Shown: positions 24,339-34,133, counted from the stretch's first letter. The stretch is 64,000 nucleotides of DNA from Flavipsychrobacter stenotrophus (GCF_002954265.1 NZ_PPSL01000004.1:310001-374000); one strand, 5' to 3'. The notes: a model not told the origin generated them from the sequence alone. Made by a program: numbers and translations.

Positions 24339-27300
24339 ATGAAATTCTCCCATTTACATAACCATACTCAGTTCTCCCTACTCGATGGGGCTTCCAATAT
24401 TTCCAAGCTCTATGAAAAGGCTCGTAATGATGGCCAGCCCGCTATGGCCATTACCGATCATGGTAATATGTTCGGCGCTTTCGATTTTGTGGCAGAGGCC
24501 TGGAAGAAGACAAAAGTTATAGGGCAAACACCTGAGGGCAAGGATATTCTGTCTCCTATAGTCAAGCCTATTGTGGGGTGCGAGTTTTACCTGGTGGAGA
24601 ACAGGCACAAGCGCTCATTTTCTAAAGACGATAAAGATGTGCGCTATCACCAGCTCATGCTGGCTAAAGATGAGATAGGGTATAAGAACCTGGTGAAGCT
24701 TTGCTCACTGGGCTATATAGAAGGCTTGTATGGTAAGTATCCGCGTATAGATAAGGAGCTGATCATGCAGTACCACGAGGGGCTCATAGCAACAACATGT
24801 TGCCTGGCAGCATCTGTACCCCGCACTATTTTAAAGAAGGGAGAGGCCGAGGGAGAAAAAGAATTCAAATGGTGGTTAGACCTCTTTGGCGACGACTATT
24901 ATATTGAGCTACAGCGCCACGACATTGCCGACCAGATAAAGGTAAATGAAGTGCTCATGCGCTTTGCCGCCAAGTACAATGTACCGGTAATAGCCAGTAA
25001 CGATAGCCACTATGTAGATCAGGGCGATGCCAATGCGCATGATATCCTGCTGTGTATCAACACCGGTGCCAAGCAGAGCGACCCTAAGTGGAAGGAGATG
25101 AGCGATGATGAAGAGAACCCGGTAAAGGGTGGCCGTTTCGCCTTCCCAAGCGACAGGTTCTACTTCAAGACACAGGCCGAGATGACCGATCTTTTTAAAG
25201 ACGTGCCACAGGCTATCGACAATACCAATCACATTCTCGATAAGATAAAGCCGCTGAAGCTGGAGCGCGATATATTGCTGCCTCACTTTGTGGTGCCCGA
25301 TGAGTTTCACGATGATCAGAATGCCTTCCTCGAGCACCTCACATGGATGGGTGCGAAAGAAAGGTATGTAGAAATTACGGCCGAGGTAGAAGAGCGACTG
25401 AAGTTTGAGCTGTTCACCATCCGCACCATGGGTTTTGCGGGTTACTTCCTTATCGTATCCGACTTCATTAAGGCTGGCCGCGATATGGGTGTATTCATTG
25501 GCCCCGGCCGTGGATCGGCCGCCGGTAGTGCGGTAGCATTTTGTATAGGTATCACCAATATAGATCCTATCAAATACAAGCTCCTGTTCGAGCGTTTCCT
25601 TAACCCCGATCGTAAGAGTATGCCCGATATCGATACCGATTTTGACGACGTTGGTCGTCAGAAGGTTATCGATTATGTGGTAGATAAATATGGTAAGCGC
25701 CAGGTGGCACAGATCGTTACCTATGGTACCATGGCCGCCAAGAGTAGTATCAAAGACGTAGCTCGCACGCTCGATCTGCCGCTTTCTGAAAGTAACCTGC
25801 TGGCCAAGCTGGTACCTGAGCGTCCGGGTATCAATCTTAAGCGATTGATACTGGCCGATATAAAGGGAGAGGGTGGACTGGAGCAGAAAGAAGGACTTGG
25901 TGCCGATGAAATGGAAGGAGTGAACAGGCTCCGTGCTATTTACAATGAACCTACCCTTCATGGAGAGGTGCTGCATGCCGCCGTAAAGCTGGAAGGCTCT
26001 GTACGTAACACCGGTATACATGCCGCGGGTATCATCATTGCCCCAAGCGATCTTACAGATCTTTTGCCTGTATTTATGGTGAAGGATGTAGATGCGCTCA
26101 TCACTCAGTACGAAGGTAATGTGATCGAGAACGCAGGTGTTATCAAGATGGACTTTTTGGGGCTAAAGACCCTTACAATTATCAAAGATGCACTGGCCCT
26201 CATCAAGAGAAATTACAACATTGAAATTGATATAGACCTGCTGCCACTCGATGATGAGCTGACCTATGAGCTCTACCAGAATGGAGAGACCAACGGTACG
26301 TTCCAGTTTGAAAGTGCCGGTATGCAGAAGCACCTTATCGCGCTCAAGCCAGATAAGTTCGATGACCTTATTGCCATGAACGCCCTGTATCGTCCGGGTC
26401 CTATAGAGTACATCCCTAACTACATCAAGCGTAAGCACGGGCAGGAAGAGATAGTCTATGATGTGCCCGACATGGAGGAATACCTCGGAGATACTTATGG
26501 TATCACCGTGTATCAGGAGCAGGTGATGTTGCTGTCGCAGAGTCTTGCCGGTTTCAGCAAGGGCGATGCCGACGTACTGCGTAAGGCCATGGGTAAGAAG
26601 CAGAAGGCAGTACTGGATAAGATGAAGGGGCAGTTCATTGAGGGTGGTGGCAAAAAAGGTCATCCTGCCGATAAGCTCCAAAAGATCTGGACCGACTGGG
26701 AAGCCTTCGCACAATACGCCTTCAATAAATCGCACTCTACCTGCTATGCTCTGGTGGCCTATCAAACGGCTTACCTCAAAGCGCACTATCCGGCCGAGTA
26801 TATGGCTGCGGTACTGAATAACCAGGGTAATATTGAAAAGATAAAGTTTTACATGGAAGAGTGCCAGCGCATGGAATTGCAGGTACTTGGTCCGGATGTA
26901 AATGAAAGTTTAAAGGGCTTCGCCGTGGCCAAAGAGAACGTAGTTCGCTTCGGTATGAATGCCATTAAAGGCGTAGGTGAGGCAGCTGTTGAAGACCTTA
27001 TAGCAGAGCGCGAAGCCAATGGTCCATTCGTCTCTGTGTATGACCTCATCAAGCGCGTCAACCAACGTACCGTAAATAAGAAATCACTGGAAAGCCTGGT
27101 ACTTGCCGGTGCATTAGATTGCTTTACAGACATGCACAGGGCGCAGTACTTTTATGCACCTGCAAATGATCCTATCACAGGTATGGATAGGCTGGTGCGC
27201 TTTGGCAACCAGTTCCAGGCTAGTTCTTCAGTGGCTACCAACAGCTTGTTTGGTGAGTCTGCTATGCCGGAAGTGAAGCCACCTATAATGCCTCCTTGCG

Positions 27301-27953
27301 ACAAGTGGGGCTTGCCCGAATTGCTGGACAGAGAAAAAGAAGTGGTAGGTATTTATCTATCCGCCCATCCGCTCGATGGCTTTAAGTTCGAGATGGATAA
27401 CTATGGCATTACACAGGTCCGCGATCTGGAAGAAAATAAAGGCCGTCCGTTGCGCATAGCGGGCTACATCACAGATGTTGGCCACATGACCTCTAAAAAG
27501 GGGTCTAAGTTCGGTAAATTCACCATCAACGACTACAGCGGCAACTACGAGATCATGCTGTGGGAAAAGAGCTATGTGCAGTATGGTAACTACCTCGTCA
27601 ACGGCCAGAAGCTACTCATACAGGGCACTTACGATGAACATAAATACCGCCCCGGCGTTATGGAGTTCTCCATAAGCAATATGCTCCTGCTCGATGAGAT
27701 CCGTAAAGTATGGACCAAGAAGGTGAGCATCTACGTTCCTATGGAAAAGGTAGATGAGTTGTTCGTAAGCTTTATAGAAAAGAACGTAAAGACATACCCA
27801 GGCAATACGGAACTATACATATATATATCCGATGCCGAGACCAACTATGCCGTAAAACTCAGATCACAGACACTCAAAATGGAGCTCAACGATGAAATGA
27901 TCCAATTCCTCCAGGAAACAGATTATATTAAATATGCGCTTGATAAGGTGTAG
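24339..27953 (+). CDS. dnaE: DNA polymerase III alpha subunit
   Basis: A 1204-residue replicative polymerase of the C family. The N-terminal PHP domain opens MKFSHLHNHTQFSLLDG (His5, His7, His9). The palm holds the acidic catalytic motif PDIDTDFDD (429-437) preceded by GPGRGSAAGSAVAF. The fingers contain the helix-hairpin-helix-rich region, and an OB-fold follows near residues 1040-1120 (LRIAGYITDVGHMTSKKG). Length is usual for DnaE1. The start is supported by conservation of the PHP motif. It is followed by trxA 171 bases downstream, which has its own -7 box. Confidence 0.97.
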   Translation: MKFSHLHNHTQFSLLDGASNISKLYEKARNDGQPAMAITDHGNMFGAFDFVAEAWKKTKVIGQTPEGKDILSPIVKPIVGCEFYLVENRHKRSFSKDDKDVRYHQLMLAKDEIGYKNLVKLCSLGYIEGLYGKYPRIDKELIMQYHEGLIATTCCLAASVPRTILKKGEAEGEKEFKWWLDLFGDDYYIELQRHDIADQIKVNEVLMRFAAKYNVPVIASNDSHYVDQGDANAHDILLCINTGAKQSDPKWKEMSDDEENPVKGGRFAFPSDRFYFKTQAEMTDLFKDVPQAIDNTNHILDKIKPLKLERDILLPHFVVPDEFHDDQNAFLEHLTWMGAKERYVEITAEVEERLKFELFTIRTMGFAGYFLIVSDFIKAGRDMGVFIGPGRGSAAGSAVAFCIGITNIDPIKYKLLFERFLNPDRKSMPDIDTDFDDVGRQKVIDYVVDKYGKRQVAQIVTYGTMAAKSSIKDVARTLDLPLSESNLLAKLVPERPGINLKRLILADIKGEGGLEQKEGLGADEMEGVNRLRAIYNEPTLHGEVLHAAVKLEGSVRNTGIHAAGIIIAPSDLTDLLPVFMVKDVDALITQYEGNVIENAGVIKMDFLGLKTLTIIKDALALIKRNYNIEIDIDLLPLDDELTYELYQNGETNGTFQFESAGMQKHLIALKPDKFDDLIAMNALYRPGPIEYIPNYIKRKHGQEEIVYDVPDMEEYLGDTYGITVYQEQVMLLSQSLAGFSKGDADVLRKAMGKKQKAVLDKMKGQFIEGGGKKGHPADKLQKIWTDWEAFAQYAFNKSHSTCYALVAYQTAYLKAHYPAEYMAAVLNNQGNIEKIKFYMEECQRMELQVLGPDVNESLKGFAVAKENVVRFGMNAIKGVGEAAVEDLIAEREANGPFVSVYDLIKRVNQRTVNKKSLESLVLAGALDCFTDMHRAQYFYAPANDPITGMDRLVRFGNQFQASSSVATNSLFGESAMPEVKPPIMPPCDKWGLPELLDREKEVVGIYLSAHPLDGFKFEMDNYGITQVRDLEENKGRPLRIAGYITDVGHMTSKKGSKFGKFTINDYSGNYEIMLWEKSYVQYGNYLVNGQKLLIQGTYDEHKYRPGVMEFSISNMLLLDEIRKVWTKKVSIYVPMEKVDELFVSFIEKNVKTYPGNTELYIYISDAETNYAVKLRSQTLKMELNDEMIQFLQETDYIKYALDKV

Positions 27954-28076
27954 ATGTTAACCTGATCGGCGACTCAAGTAATAGCGTTGCGGTGCAAAAG
28001 TTAAATTGTTAGTAACTATGTGAATACCTTATAGTGCTATTATACCAAACTATTTACAAGCCGTTGATTAATGAAT

Positions 28077-28084
28077 TAACTTTG
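28077..28084 (+). promoter_or_regulatory. Bacteroidota -7 box (TAACTTTG) before trxA
   Basis: TAACTTTG matches TAnnTTTG and lies 40 bases upstream of the trxA ATG. A TTG 10 bases further upstream is too close to be the normal -33 element. Confidence 0.5.
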
Positions 28085-28124
28085 TGCTTTCAAAACAACA
28101 TAAACAATTTTAAAAACATAGAAT

Positions 28125-28445
28125 ATGGCAGCAGTATATACCGATTCGAATTTCGAAGCGGACGTATTAAAGGCAGACAAATTGACCGTAGTAGATTTCT
28201 GGGCACCATGGTGTGGTCCGTGTTTGCAGTTAGGCCCAACCATCGATGCTTTGTCTAAAGAGTATGAAGGCAAGATCAATGTAGGAAAGCTTAACGTAGA
28301 TGAAAATCCTAACGTATCAGTTAACTACGGTATCACCAGCATACCATGTGTATTATTCATTAAAGATGGTAAGGTTGTAGACAAGCAATTGGGTGCAGCA
28401 CCAAAGAATGTATTTGATAAGAAAATACAGAAGCTCATCGCTTAA
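28125..28445 (+). CDS. trxA: Thioredoxin
   Basis: A 106-residue cytoplasmic thioredoxin with the redox centre FWAPWCGPC (Cys30 and Cys33), the cis-proline segment GITSIPCVLFIKDG and standard length. It reduces protein disulphides and receives electrons from thioredoxin reductase. It carries one extra Cys next to the cis-Pro loop (IPC), where many thioredoxins have Thr. No signal peptide. A 12-bp inverted repeat follows. Confidence 0.95.
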   Translation: MAAVYTDSNFEADVLKADKLTVVDFWAPWCGPCLQLGPTIDALSKEYEGKINVGKLNVDENPNVSVNYGITSIPCVLFIKDGKVVDKQLGAAPKNVFDKKIQKLIA

Positions 28446-28483
28446 TCGCATGAGATGTCTCTAAAAATAGAGTACTAATATTG

Positions 28484-28523
28484 AGTAAGCCCTCCTATAA
28501 ATTTATTGTATGGAGGGCTTACT
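28484..28523 (+). terminator. Inverted repeat after trxA, possible terminator
   Basis: A perfect 12-bp stem AGTAAGCCCTCC / GGAGGGCTTACT with a 16-base AT-rich loop, 38 bases past the stop. There is no T run after it, so termination is plausible rather than certain. Confidence 0.55.
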
Positions 28524-28697
28524 AGTCTCTTGTCGTGATTGCGTCCATTTTAAATTACGCTATCTCGGCCGGTAGTGAAGTATATAAATTACGTTGTTGA
28601 ATGCTCACTAACTTATAGTTAAAATAATGTAAAGCATAAATATGTTATCATTAAGTAGTTTTAAATTAATGCTTAACAATAAAATTATTTTGTGTTA

Positions 28698-28727
28698 TTG
28701 ACAGGTTATTCACATTTTATAATTTCG
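28698..28727 (+). promoter_or_regulatory. Bacteroidota promoter upstream of the gld operon
   Basis: TTG (28698-28700), 19 bases, then TAATTTCG (28720-28727), a 7-of-8 match to TAnnTTTG at the ideal spacing. It is the best promoter in the 660-base gap before gldK. Confidence 0.55.
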
Positions 28728-29105
28728 GCAACAACAAGGCCAAAGTATTGTTAATACTGATTTCTGTCATTTTTTTTGCAGATATTGCTATAGTGTACAC
28801 GGGCAACCGAAGGGTAAGAATTCCGCTATGATGCCCGATGCAAGCCTATTTTTATAAATTTTCTTTACTATTCCAATTTCATTATTTATCTTTACGGCAA
28901 CTAGGGTAGGTAAGCAACGAAAACAGAGTCCTGTTTTTGTTTGGTTATTATTGTTTTAACGGTGGTAGTGGGTGTGTTTTCAGGTTAGTTTTATCAATAT
29001 TCCTTCCTTATTTAAAGGACGCTAAACCTTTGATTATATTGTGTTTCTGGCGTTTTTATTTTCAAATACGAATTAGATATAAAATCTTTACTAAATAAAA
29101 TTAGT

Positions 29106-30680
29106 ATGAATATGAAGAGTACTTATTTTGCATTGTCATTATTCCTAACGGCATCTTCCTTGTCTCATTACGCCAGTGCACAGCATACCGAATCTCGCAT
29201 TCGCCCTGTTGTGCCATATGAGCAATCAAAGCTGTCCGCGCCTCCGGGAATGGTGTATGTTCCGGGTGGTACGACCATTATTAAGTATAGTCAGCAGGCT
29301 TCAGACAGCAACTCTGTTAAGAAAGTGAGTTTGAGTTCTTATTTCATAGATAAGACCGAGGTTACCAACCAGCAGTACAGGCAGTTCATTGAGTGGGTAG
29401 TTGATTCAATTGCAATTACTAAGTACTTGAAAGACGAAGACAAATTCTTTAAGGATAGTAAAGACGAGCCTAAGACAGCCGAAGTAAAGCCAGGCGATTC
29501 TACAAGTCCTGCACCAGCGGCTCCGGTTAGCAATGGTCCGCAAAGACGCATCAACTGGGCTCATGTAGATCATAAATCATTGTTTGAGAACGATGATTAT
29601 AAAGAAAGACTTAAGCCAATGCTTGATGAGAAAGGTCAGGTAAAGAGAGATTCAATTTTCTTTAGCTTCAGGTTCCTCAGATCATCTGGTACAAACCCTA
29701 AATTGAAAGTAGGTACTTATGCTACTTCTACAGTTAATGTTTATCCTGATGAAGAGATATGGGCAAAAGATTTTCCTAATGCGCAGACCGACATCCTGGT
29801 TGAAAATTACTTTACCAGCGAGCCGTATGAAGATTATCCTGTTGTAGGTGTAACTTGGCCACAAGCCAACGCATTCACTTACTGGAGGTCTCAGAATGCA
29901 AGCAGTTTCAGCAATGTTGCTGATTATATGAAGAGCTACCATCTTTCTTACAGCCTCCCATCAGAAGCACAGTGGGTGTATGCTGCTCAGCAGGATATGA
30001 AGGCAGTAGCTAAGACGGCTCCTGTAGAAGATAAAAAAGAAGATGCTAAGGAAGAGAAGAAAGGCAAGAAGAAGAAAGCAGCTGCAGAAGAAAAGCCTGC
30101 TACTACTGATGCCGGTACTACTCCTGCTGTGAATGATGATCCAAATTCAAGTTGGACATCAACTGCCGCTAAGACAGTAGACAATTCAGCAGCACTTCAG
30201 GTAGATAGCAATGCACTGTTTCTTGACCCGGTTATTGCCGACGAAAACAATGTTGTTGGTTCTGATAGGAGAGGTCTTACTGCAAACTTTAAGCAGGATG
30301 AAGGTGAGTTGACAGGTGATGGTTCTGCGTTTACAGTTCCGGTAATGTCTTACACTCCTAATGAGTTCGGTATTTATTGTATGAGTGGTAACGTTGCTGA
30401 GTGGACAAAAGATGCATACAGCCCTTCTACTTTCGCTTTCGTATCTGATGTAAACCCGGTATTGTCTTACGATGCTGATTCTACAGACGGCGAGCCAATG
30501 AGGCGTAAAGTAATTCGTGGTGGTTCATTTAACAGCCCTGCGAAAGATCTGGGACCTTATGCACGTGCATACGAACTTCAGGAAACAGCTCATAGCTACA
30601 TAGGATTCAGGTGTGTAATGGGTGCTCCGGAAATTCTGAGCAAAATGACCGCTACACGTAAAAAATCTAAAAAGAAATAA
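29106..30680 (+). CDS. gldK: GldK/PorK-type T9SS outer-membrane ring protein (SUMF1 fold)
   Basis: A 524-residue protein with a formylglycine-generating-enzyme-like (SUMF1) fold: PGMVYVPGGTTIIK, SSYFIDKTEVTNQQYRQFI, YPVVGVTWPQANAFTYW, GIYCMSGNVAEWTKDAYSP and a C-terminal VIRGGSF. With GldN it forms the periplasmic ring under the outer membrane in type IX secretion. Unlike the usual lipoprotein GldK, the signal peptide ends HYASAQ and no lipobox Cys is present. Residues about 301-355 are a Lys/Glu/Ala-rich low-complexity insertion, and a second Pro/Ala-rich one lies at about 117-146. The start is ATG 29106 or 29112. It leads the gldKLMN operon. Confidence 0.9.
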   Translation: MNMKSTYFALSLFLTASSLSHYASAQHTESRIRPVVPYEQSKLSAPPGMVYVPGGTTIIKYSQQASDSNSVKKVSLSSYFIDKTEVTNQQYRQFIEWVVDSIAITKYLKDEDKFFKDSKDEPKTAEVKPGDSTSPAPAAPVSNGPQRRINWAHVDHKSLFENDDYKERLKPMLDEKGQVKRDSIFFSFRFLRSSGTNPKLKVGTYATSTVNVYPDEEIWAKDFPNAQTDILVENYFTSEPYEDYPVVGVTWPQANAFTYWRSQNASSFSNVADYMKSYHLSYSLPSEAQWVYAAQQDMKAVAKTAPVEDKKEDAKEEKKGKKKKAAAEEKPATTDAGTTPAVNDDPNSSWTSTAAKTVDNSAALQVDSNALFLDPVIADENNVVGSDRRGLTANFKQDEGELTGDGSAFTVPVMSYTPNEFGIYCMSGNVAEWTKDAYSPSTFAFVSDVNPVLSYDADSTDGEPMRRKVIRGGSFNSPAKDLGPYARAYELQETAHSYIGFRCVMGAPEILSKMTATRKKSKKK

Positions 30681-30751
30681 ATCTCAACTAAGTACAATAA
30701 CCTTTATTACATCCTCTAAAATTAAATTAATCCATTAAAATTTATTGAATT

Positions 30752-31495
30752 ATGAGCAGTAATCCTCAAAAAAGCAAAAAAATAGGTCTTAATTCAGTCA
30801 TCTCATGGGGTGCGAGCGTCGTTATCGTTGGTTTGATGTTCAAGATCCTTCACTTGAAGGGTGGTGAGATCATGATCGCGGTTGGTCTTTTGACTGAGTC
30901 AGTATTGTTCGCAATAATGGGTTTTGCGGCAATAGGTTCAGATGCAACTCCTGATGCTCATGATGATAAGAAGAAAGATTCAGGTCTTGATGATCTGTTG
31001 GCTACTGCTATCAGTCCTGCTGTAATACAGAAGCTTAGCAAAGGTTTTGAGCAGTTCAACAAAACAGTTGAATCAGTTAATGCAGTGGCAAACACTGGCG
31101 CAATAGCTCAGAACATGTTCAAGGAAATTGAAGCTGCTACAGGAGATATCAAGAAATTCCGTGATAACGTTTCTGCTATCGGTACAAGTTTCGATGCATT
31201 TGGTAAGACTTTGCAGTCTATCAATCAGATGTCAGTAGCTTCTTCTACAATGTTGAAGGATTTCGAAACTGCAAGCAAGGGTATGCAGGTTTATGCTAAG
31301 AACATGACAGAAGTGAATGCAAGCTTCGATACATTCAGCAAAACACTTCAGGCTATCAATTCAATGACAGTTTCTTCTCAGTCAATGTTGAAAGAATTTG
31401 AAGCTGCTACCAATGGTATGAAGGCTTACAACAAGAACATCACTGATCTGAGCAAGGTTTACCAGGCGCAGCTTGATGCTTTCAGAAAGAACTAA
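30752..31495 (+). CDS. gldL: GldL, proton-channel motor subunit of the T9SS/gliding machinery
   Basis: A 247-residue inner-membrane protein. Two helices (about residues 17-35 and 39-58: WGASVVIVGLMFKILHL and IMIAVGLLTESVLFAIMGF) carry intramembrane charged residues, including Lys31 and Glu49; GldL forms a pentamer around two GldM helices and is driven by proton flow. The cytoplasmic tail (about 85-247) is a helical coiled region with two similar segments, SFDAFGKTLQSINQMSV and SFDTFSKTLQAINSMTV, about 44 residues apart. It sits between gldK (71-base gap) and gldM (37-base gap). Confidence 0.93.
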   Translation: MSSNPQKSKKIGLNSVISWGASVVIVGLMFKILHLKGGEIMIAVGLLTESVLFAIMGFAAIGSDATPDAHDDKKKDSGLDDLLATAISPAVIQKLSKGFEQFNKTVESVNAVANTGAIAQNMFKEIEAATGDIKKFRDNVSAIGTSFDAFGKTLQSINQMSVASSTMLKDFETASKGMQVYAKNMTEVNASFDTFSKTLQAINSMTVSSQSMLKEFEAATNGMKAYNKNITDLSKVYQAQLDAFRKN

Positions 31496-31532
31496 TCTAA
31501 TCCCATTATTTCAATAAAACTAATTATAAAGC

Positions 31533-33077
31533 ATGGCAGGAGTAAATGAAACCCCCCGGCAAAAAATGATGGGTATATTGTATCTAGTATTGCTTGGTCT
31601 TGCAGCTACTACAGTAACCGAAAAAGTTCTTCAATCATTCAGAAACCTTACTGTAGGCCTTGAGGCATCTACCAGCAATGTTCAGACGTCTATTGATAAA
31701 GCTTTTGCATCATTTGCAGCATCAACACTTAAAGATGACCCAACGCGTGCAAAACCATTCTGGGATAAAGCACAGAAAGTAAAGGCAGCAGTTGCTGACC
31801 TGGATAAGTATATTACCGATACTAAAGCAATATTTGAAAAAGAGTGCGGTGGTTTTGACGAGTCTGAAGGTGATTATAAGCAACGTGATAACGTTGAAAT
31901 TTCTCCAAACGTCATGATCCTTCACGGTCGTGCTAAGGAACTGAAAAAGAAGATCGCTGAAACAAAAGCATTGATCCTTGCTCAGTTGGATGAAAAAGAT
32001 CGTCCGGGCTTTAAGATGGCTTTGAATGCAGACGATCCGCTGAAAAGAAAAGGTGAATTGCAGAAGGAATGGGCCGACACTTATTTCGGTGATGGTATTC
32101 CTTTGACAGCGGCGTTCACTGCATTGACCAAGATAGAAGCTGATCTGAAGACTACTGAGTCTGAAGCGATCAAAAAAATACTGGGTGATGTAACTAAGAC
32201 AGACCTCGTATTGGACCAGTATGCTGCACTTGCTGTACCTACAACCAGCAGTTATGTATTGGTAGGTCAGCCATATTCTGCTGAAGTTTTCCTTACAGCA
32301 TTCAGTAATTCATTGAATCCTGATATCACTGTTGGTGGTCAGAAATTGAATGTTACCGGTGGTAAGGGTACTTATACAGTTAACACTTCACACGAAGGTG
32401 AATTCAAATGGTCTGCTACGCTTCATATGAAGAAAGCTGATGGATCAATTGGTGAGTGGAAAACTCCTGAAGTATCGTATCGTGTTGCTAAGCCATCTGC
32501 TGTAGTTTCTCCTGATAAGATGAATGTGTTCTACATTGGTTTGGACAATCCGGTTTCTGTTTCTGCACCGGGTACACCAGCTGAAAAGTTGAAAGTAACA
32601 ATGAGTGCCGGATCTGCTAAGAGTGCTGGTACGCCGGGTAAGTTCCTCGTTAATGTAACTACCTCAGGTGTTGTTAAGGTGAGTATCTTCGGTGAAGATG
32701 GTTCCGGTAAACAAGTTAAGTTGGGCGAATCAGATTTCCGTTGCAAGCGTTTGCCTTCTCCACATGCTAAGTTCGCAGGAAAGGGTGGTGGTAATGTTCC
32801 ACGCGCTCAGTTGACTTCTGCAGACAGAATATTCGCAGCCTTGGAAGATTTCGAATTTGATACAAAGTTCGTTATCGGTCACTTCAAGTTGTACGTGCAG
32901 AAGCCACGCATGGATCCACAAATCCTTGAGTCAAGCAATATGTTGCTTACAGCACCAATGAAGGCGGCTTTGACAGGCGCGACAGCGGGTACGAAGGTTT
33001 ATTTTGACGAAATTTTTGCAACAGGTCCTGACGGTATCAAACGTCCTTTGGAGCCGATCATATTTACTGTGCAGTAA
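31533..33077 (+). CDS. gldM: GldM, inner-membrane-anchored periplasmic motor shaft of the T9SS
   Basis: A 514-residue protein. The N-terminus MAGVNETPRQKMMGILY carries Arg9 ahead of the single membrane helix (about 13-30, LYLVLLGLAATT); this Arg is known to contact GldL in the motor. The periplasmic part (about 35-514) consists of a helical D1 domain and several immunoglobulin-like domains, ending in the conserved last domain (MLLTAPMKAALTGATAGTKV, VYFDEIFATG, IIFTVQ). It transmits rotation from GldL to the GldK/N ring. Its stop is followed 21 bases later by the gldN ATG. Confidence 0.94.
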   Translation: MAGVNETPRQKMMGILYLVLLGLAATTVTEKVLQSFRNLTVGLEASTSNVQTSIDKAFASFAASTLKDDPTRAKPFWDKAQKVKAAVADLDKYITDTKAIFEKECGGFDESEGDYKQRDNVEISPNVMILHGRAKELKKKIAETKALILAQLDEKDRPGFKMALNADDPLKRKGELQKEWADTYFGDGIPLTAAFTALTKIEADLKTTESEAIKKILGDVTKTDLVLDQYAALAVPTTSSYVLVGQPYSAEVFLTAFSNSLNPDITVGGQKLNVTGGKGTYTVNTSHEGEFKWSATLHMKKADGSIGEWKTPEVSYRVAKPSAVVSPDKMNVFYIGLDNPVSVSAPGTPAEKLKVTMSAGSAKSAGTPGKFLVNVTTSGVVKVSIFGEDGSGKQVKLGESDFRCKRLPSPHAKFAGKGGGNVPRAQLTSADRIFAALEDFEFDTKFVIGHFKLYVQKPRMDPQILESSNMLLTAPMKAALTGATAGTKVYFDEIFATGPDGIKRPLEPIIFTVQ

Positions 33078-33098
33078 TTGAATATTAAATTATTTTTT

Positions 33099-34115
33099 AT
33101 GAAGAAGAGTATAATCTTTGCAGTTCTGGTTCTTTTATGTGTTGGCATCAGCTCTGATGTGATGGCTCAGAAGAAGAAGAAAAAGAAGCCTGCTAAAACT
33201 GAAAAAACTACCCCTGGCGCATCTACAACTGATGCCACTCCGCCTCCACCGGCTCCTGTCGCCGACGCGGGTATTCCACCTGAGGATACAGGTGTAGCTA
33301 CCTCTGATGCAATTGTTGCTGAAGCAGATTCTTTCGACTTCACGGCAATAGTTTTGGATACTGCAAAGCCAACAGATGGTTATTTGAAATTGTCAACGCT
33401 AAGAGGCGCTAAGCCTTTCCCTTTTCCTAAGGAAGATAAGAACAGTGTGAAGTTCTACAAGCGTATCTGGAGAGAGATCACTACTACTGATTCTGAAAAC
33501 AGGATCTTCTCTATTCCTAACGAAACTTTGATACAGTTCATCATGGACGGTATCAAGGCGGGTAAGTTGGTTGCTTATGAAGATGAAAACTTCAAAAAGA
33601 AATTGAGCTACGTTAAGGTAATGGGTCGTTTCCGTGACAGTTCTATCGTTACTGATATTGATACTGCTACAGGTGAAATGAAAGGTACACACACCGTTGC
33701 CAATGATTTCAATCCGGATTCAGTTACTAAGTTCGAGTTGAAAGAAGATATCTTCTTCGATAAGGTTCGTGGCCGTGTTGTTACTGAGATCATAGGCATA
33801 GGCCCATTGAAGAAGAACAAGACTACTACCGGTGTTGACATCGGAGACACGCATCCTTTCTACCTTAACTTCAAGCAGTGCCGTGCTTTGTTTGCAGCAA
33901 GAGAAGTTGTTGATCCGCAGAGAGATATCTACAACATCAGCTTTGATGATATCTTTATTCAGCGCGCATTCAAATCTGTTATTACTAAGGAGTCCAATCC
34001 TGCTAATATGAGGATCAAGGACAAGTATCCGGACAAAGAGCGTCAGATCAAGGAATCTAATCGTATCGAGCGCGAGATCGCCCGCTACAAAAGAAACCTT
34101 TGGAAATTCTCTTAA
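33099..34115 (+). CDS. gldN: GldN/PorN-type T9SS ring protein
   Basis: A 338-residue periplasmic protein. The ATG at 33099 starts signal peptide MKKSIIFAVLVLLCVGISSD; an in-frame TTG at 33078 directly after the gldM stop is not needed. A poly-Lys then Pro/Thr/Ala-rich linker (about residues 25-75) leads to the GldN core (FYKRIWREITTTDSEN, IGIGPLKKNKTTT, NISFDDIFIQRAF, EREIARYKRNLWKFS). GldN joins GldK in the ring under the outer membrane. It closes the operon; a strong terminator with a GAAA loop follows. The lysine-rich linker is shared in character with the insertion in GldK. Confidence 0.92.
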   Translation: MKKSIIFAVLVLLCVGISSDVMAQKKKKKKPAKTEKTTPGASTTDATPPPPAPVADAGIPPEDTGVATSDAIVAEADSFDFTAIVLDTAKPTDGYLKLSTLRGAKPFPFPKEDKNSVKFYKRIWREITTTDSENRIFSIPNETLIQFIMDGIKAGKLVAYEDENFKKKLSYVKVMGRFRDSSIVTDIDTATGEMKGTHTVANDFNPDSVTKFELKEDIFFDKVRGRVVTEIIGIGPLKKNKTTTGVDIGDTHPFYLNFKQCRALFAAREVVDPQRDIYNISFDDIFIQRAFKSVITKESNPANMRIKDKYPDKERQIKESNRIEREIARYKRNLWKFS

Positions 34116-34133
34116 TTCTGAAACGTTTTTTAT

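Larger units (their letters stand above)
28446..29105. other. Long non-coding stretch upstream of gldK
   Basis: 660 bases, strongly AT-rich, without a credible gene. It holds the trxA terminator (28484-28523), a good promoter at 28698-28727, a small hairpin AGTATT-GTT-AATACT (28744-28758) followed by an eight-T run near 28771, a TATCTTTA element near 28887, and a hairpin AAAACAG/CTGTTTT (28920-28937) before TGTTTGG. The gldK transcript may therefore carry a leader of about 370 bases, or a short separate RNA may be made. Confidence 0.5.

Noticed and set aside
24909-26021. 370-codon open frame antisense to dnaE
   Set aside because: It mirrors the conserved dnaE coding region and its composition is that of a shadow frame, with no domain.
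28698-28725. sigma70-style TTGACA / TATAAT promoter before gldK
   Set aside because: The spacing between the two hexamers is 14 bases, too short; the same bases fit the Bacteroidota consensus at the proper spacing.
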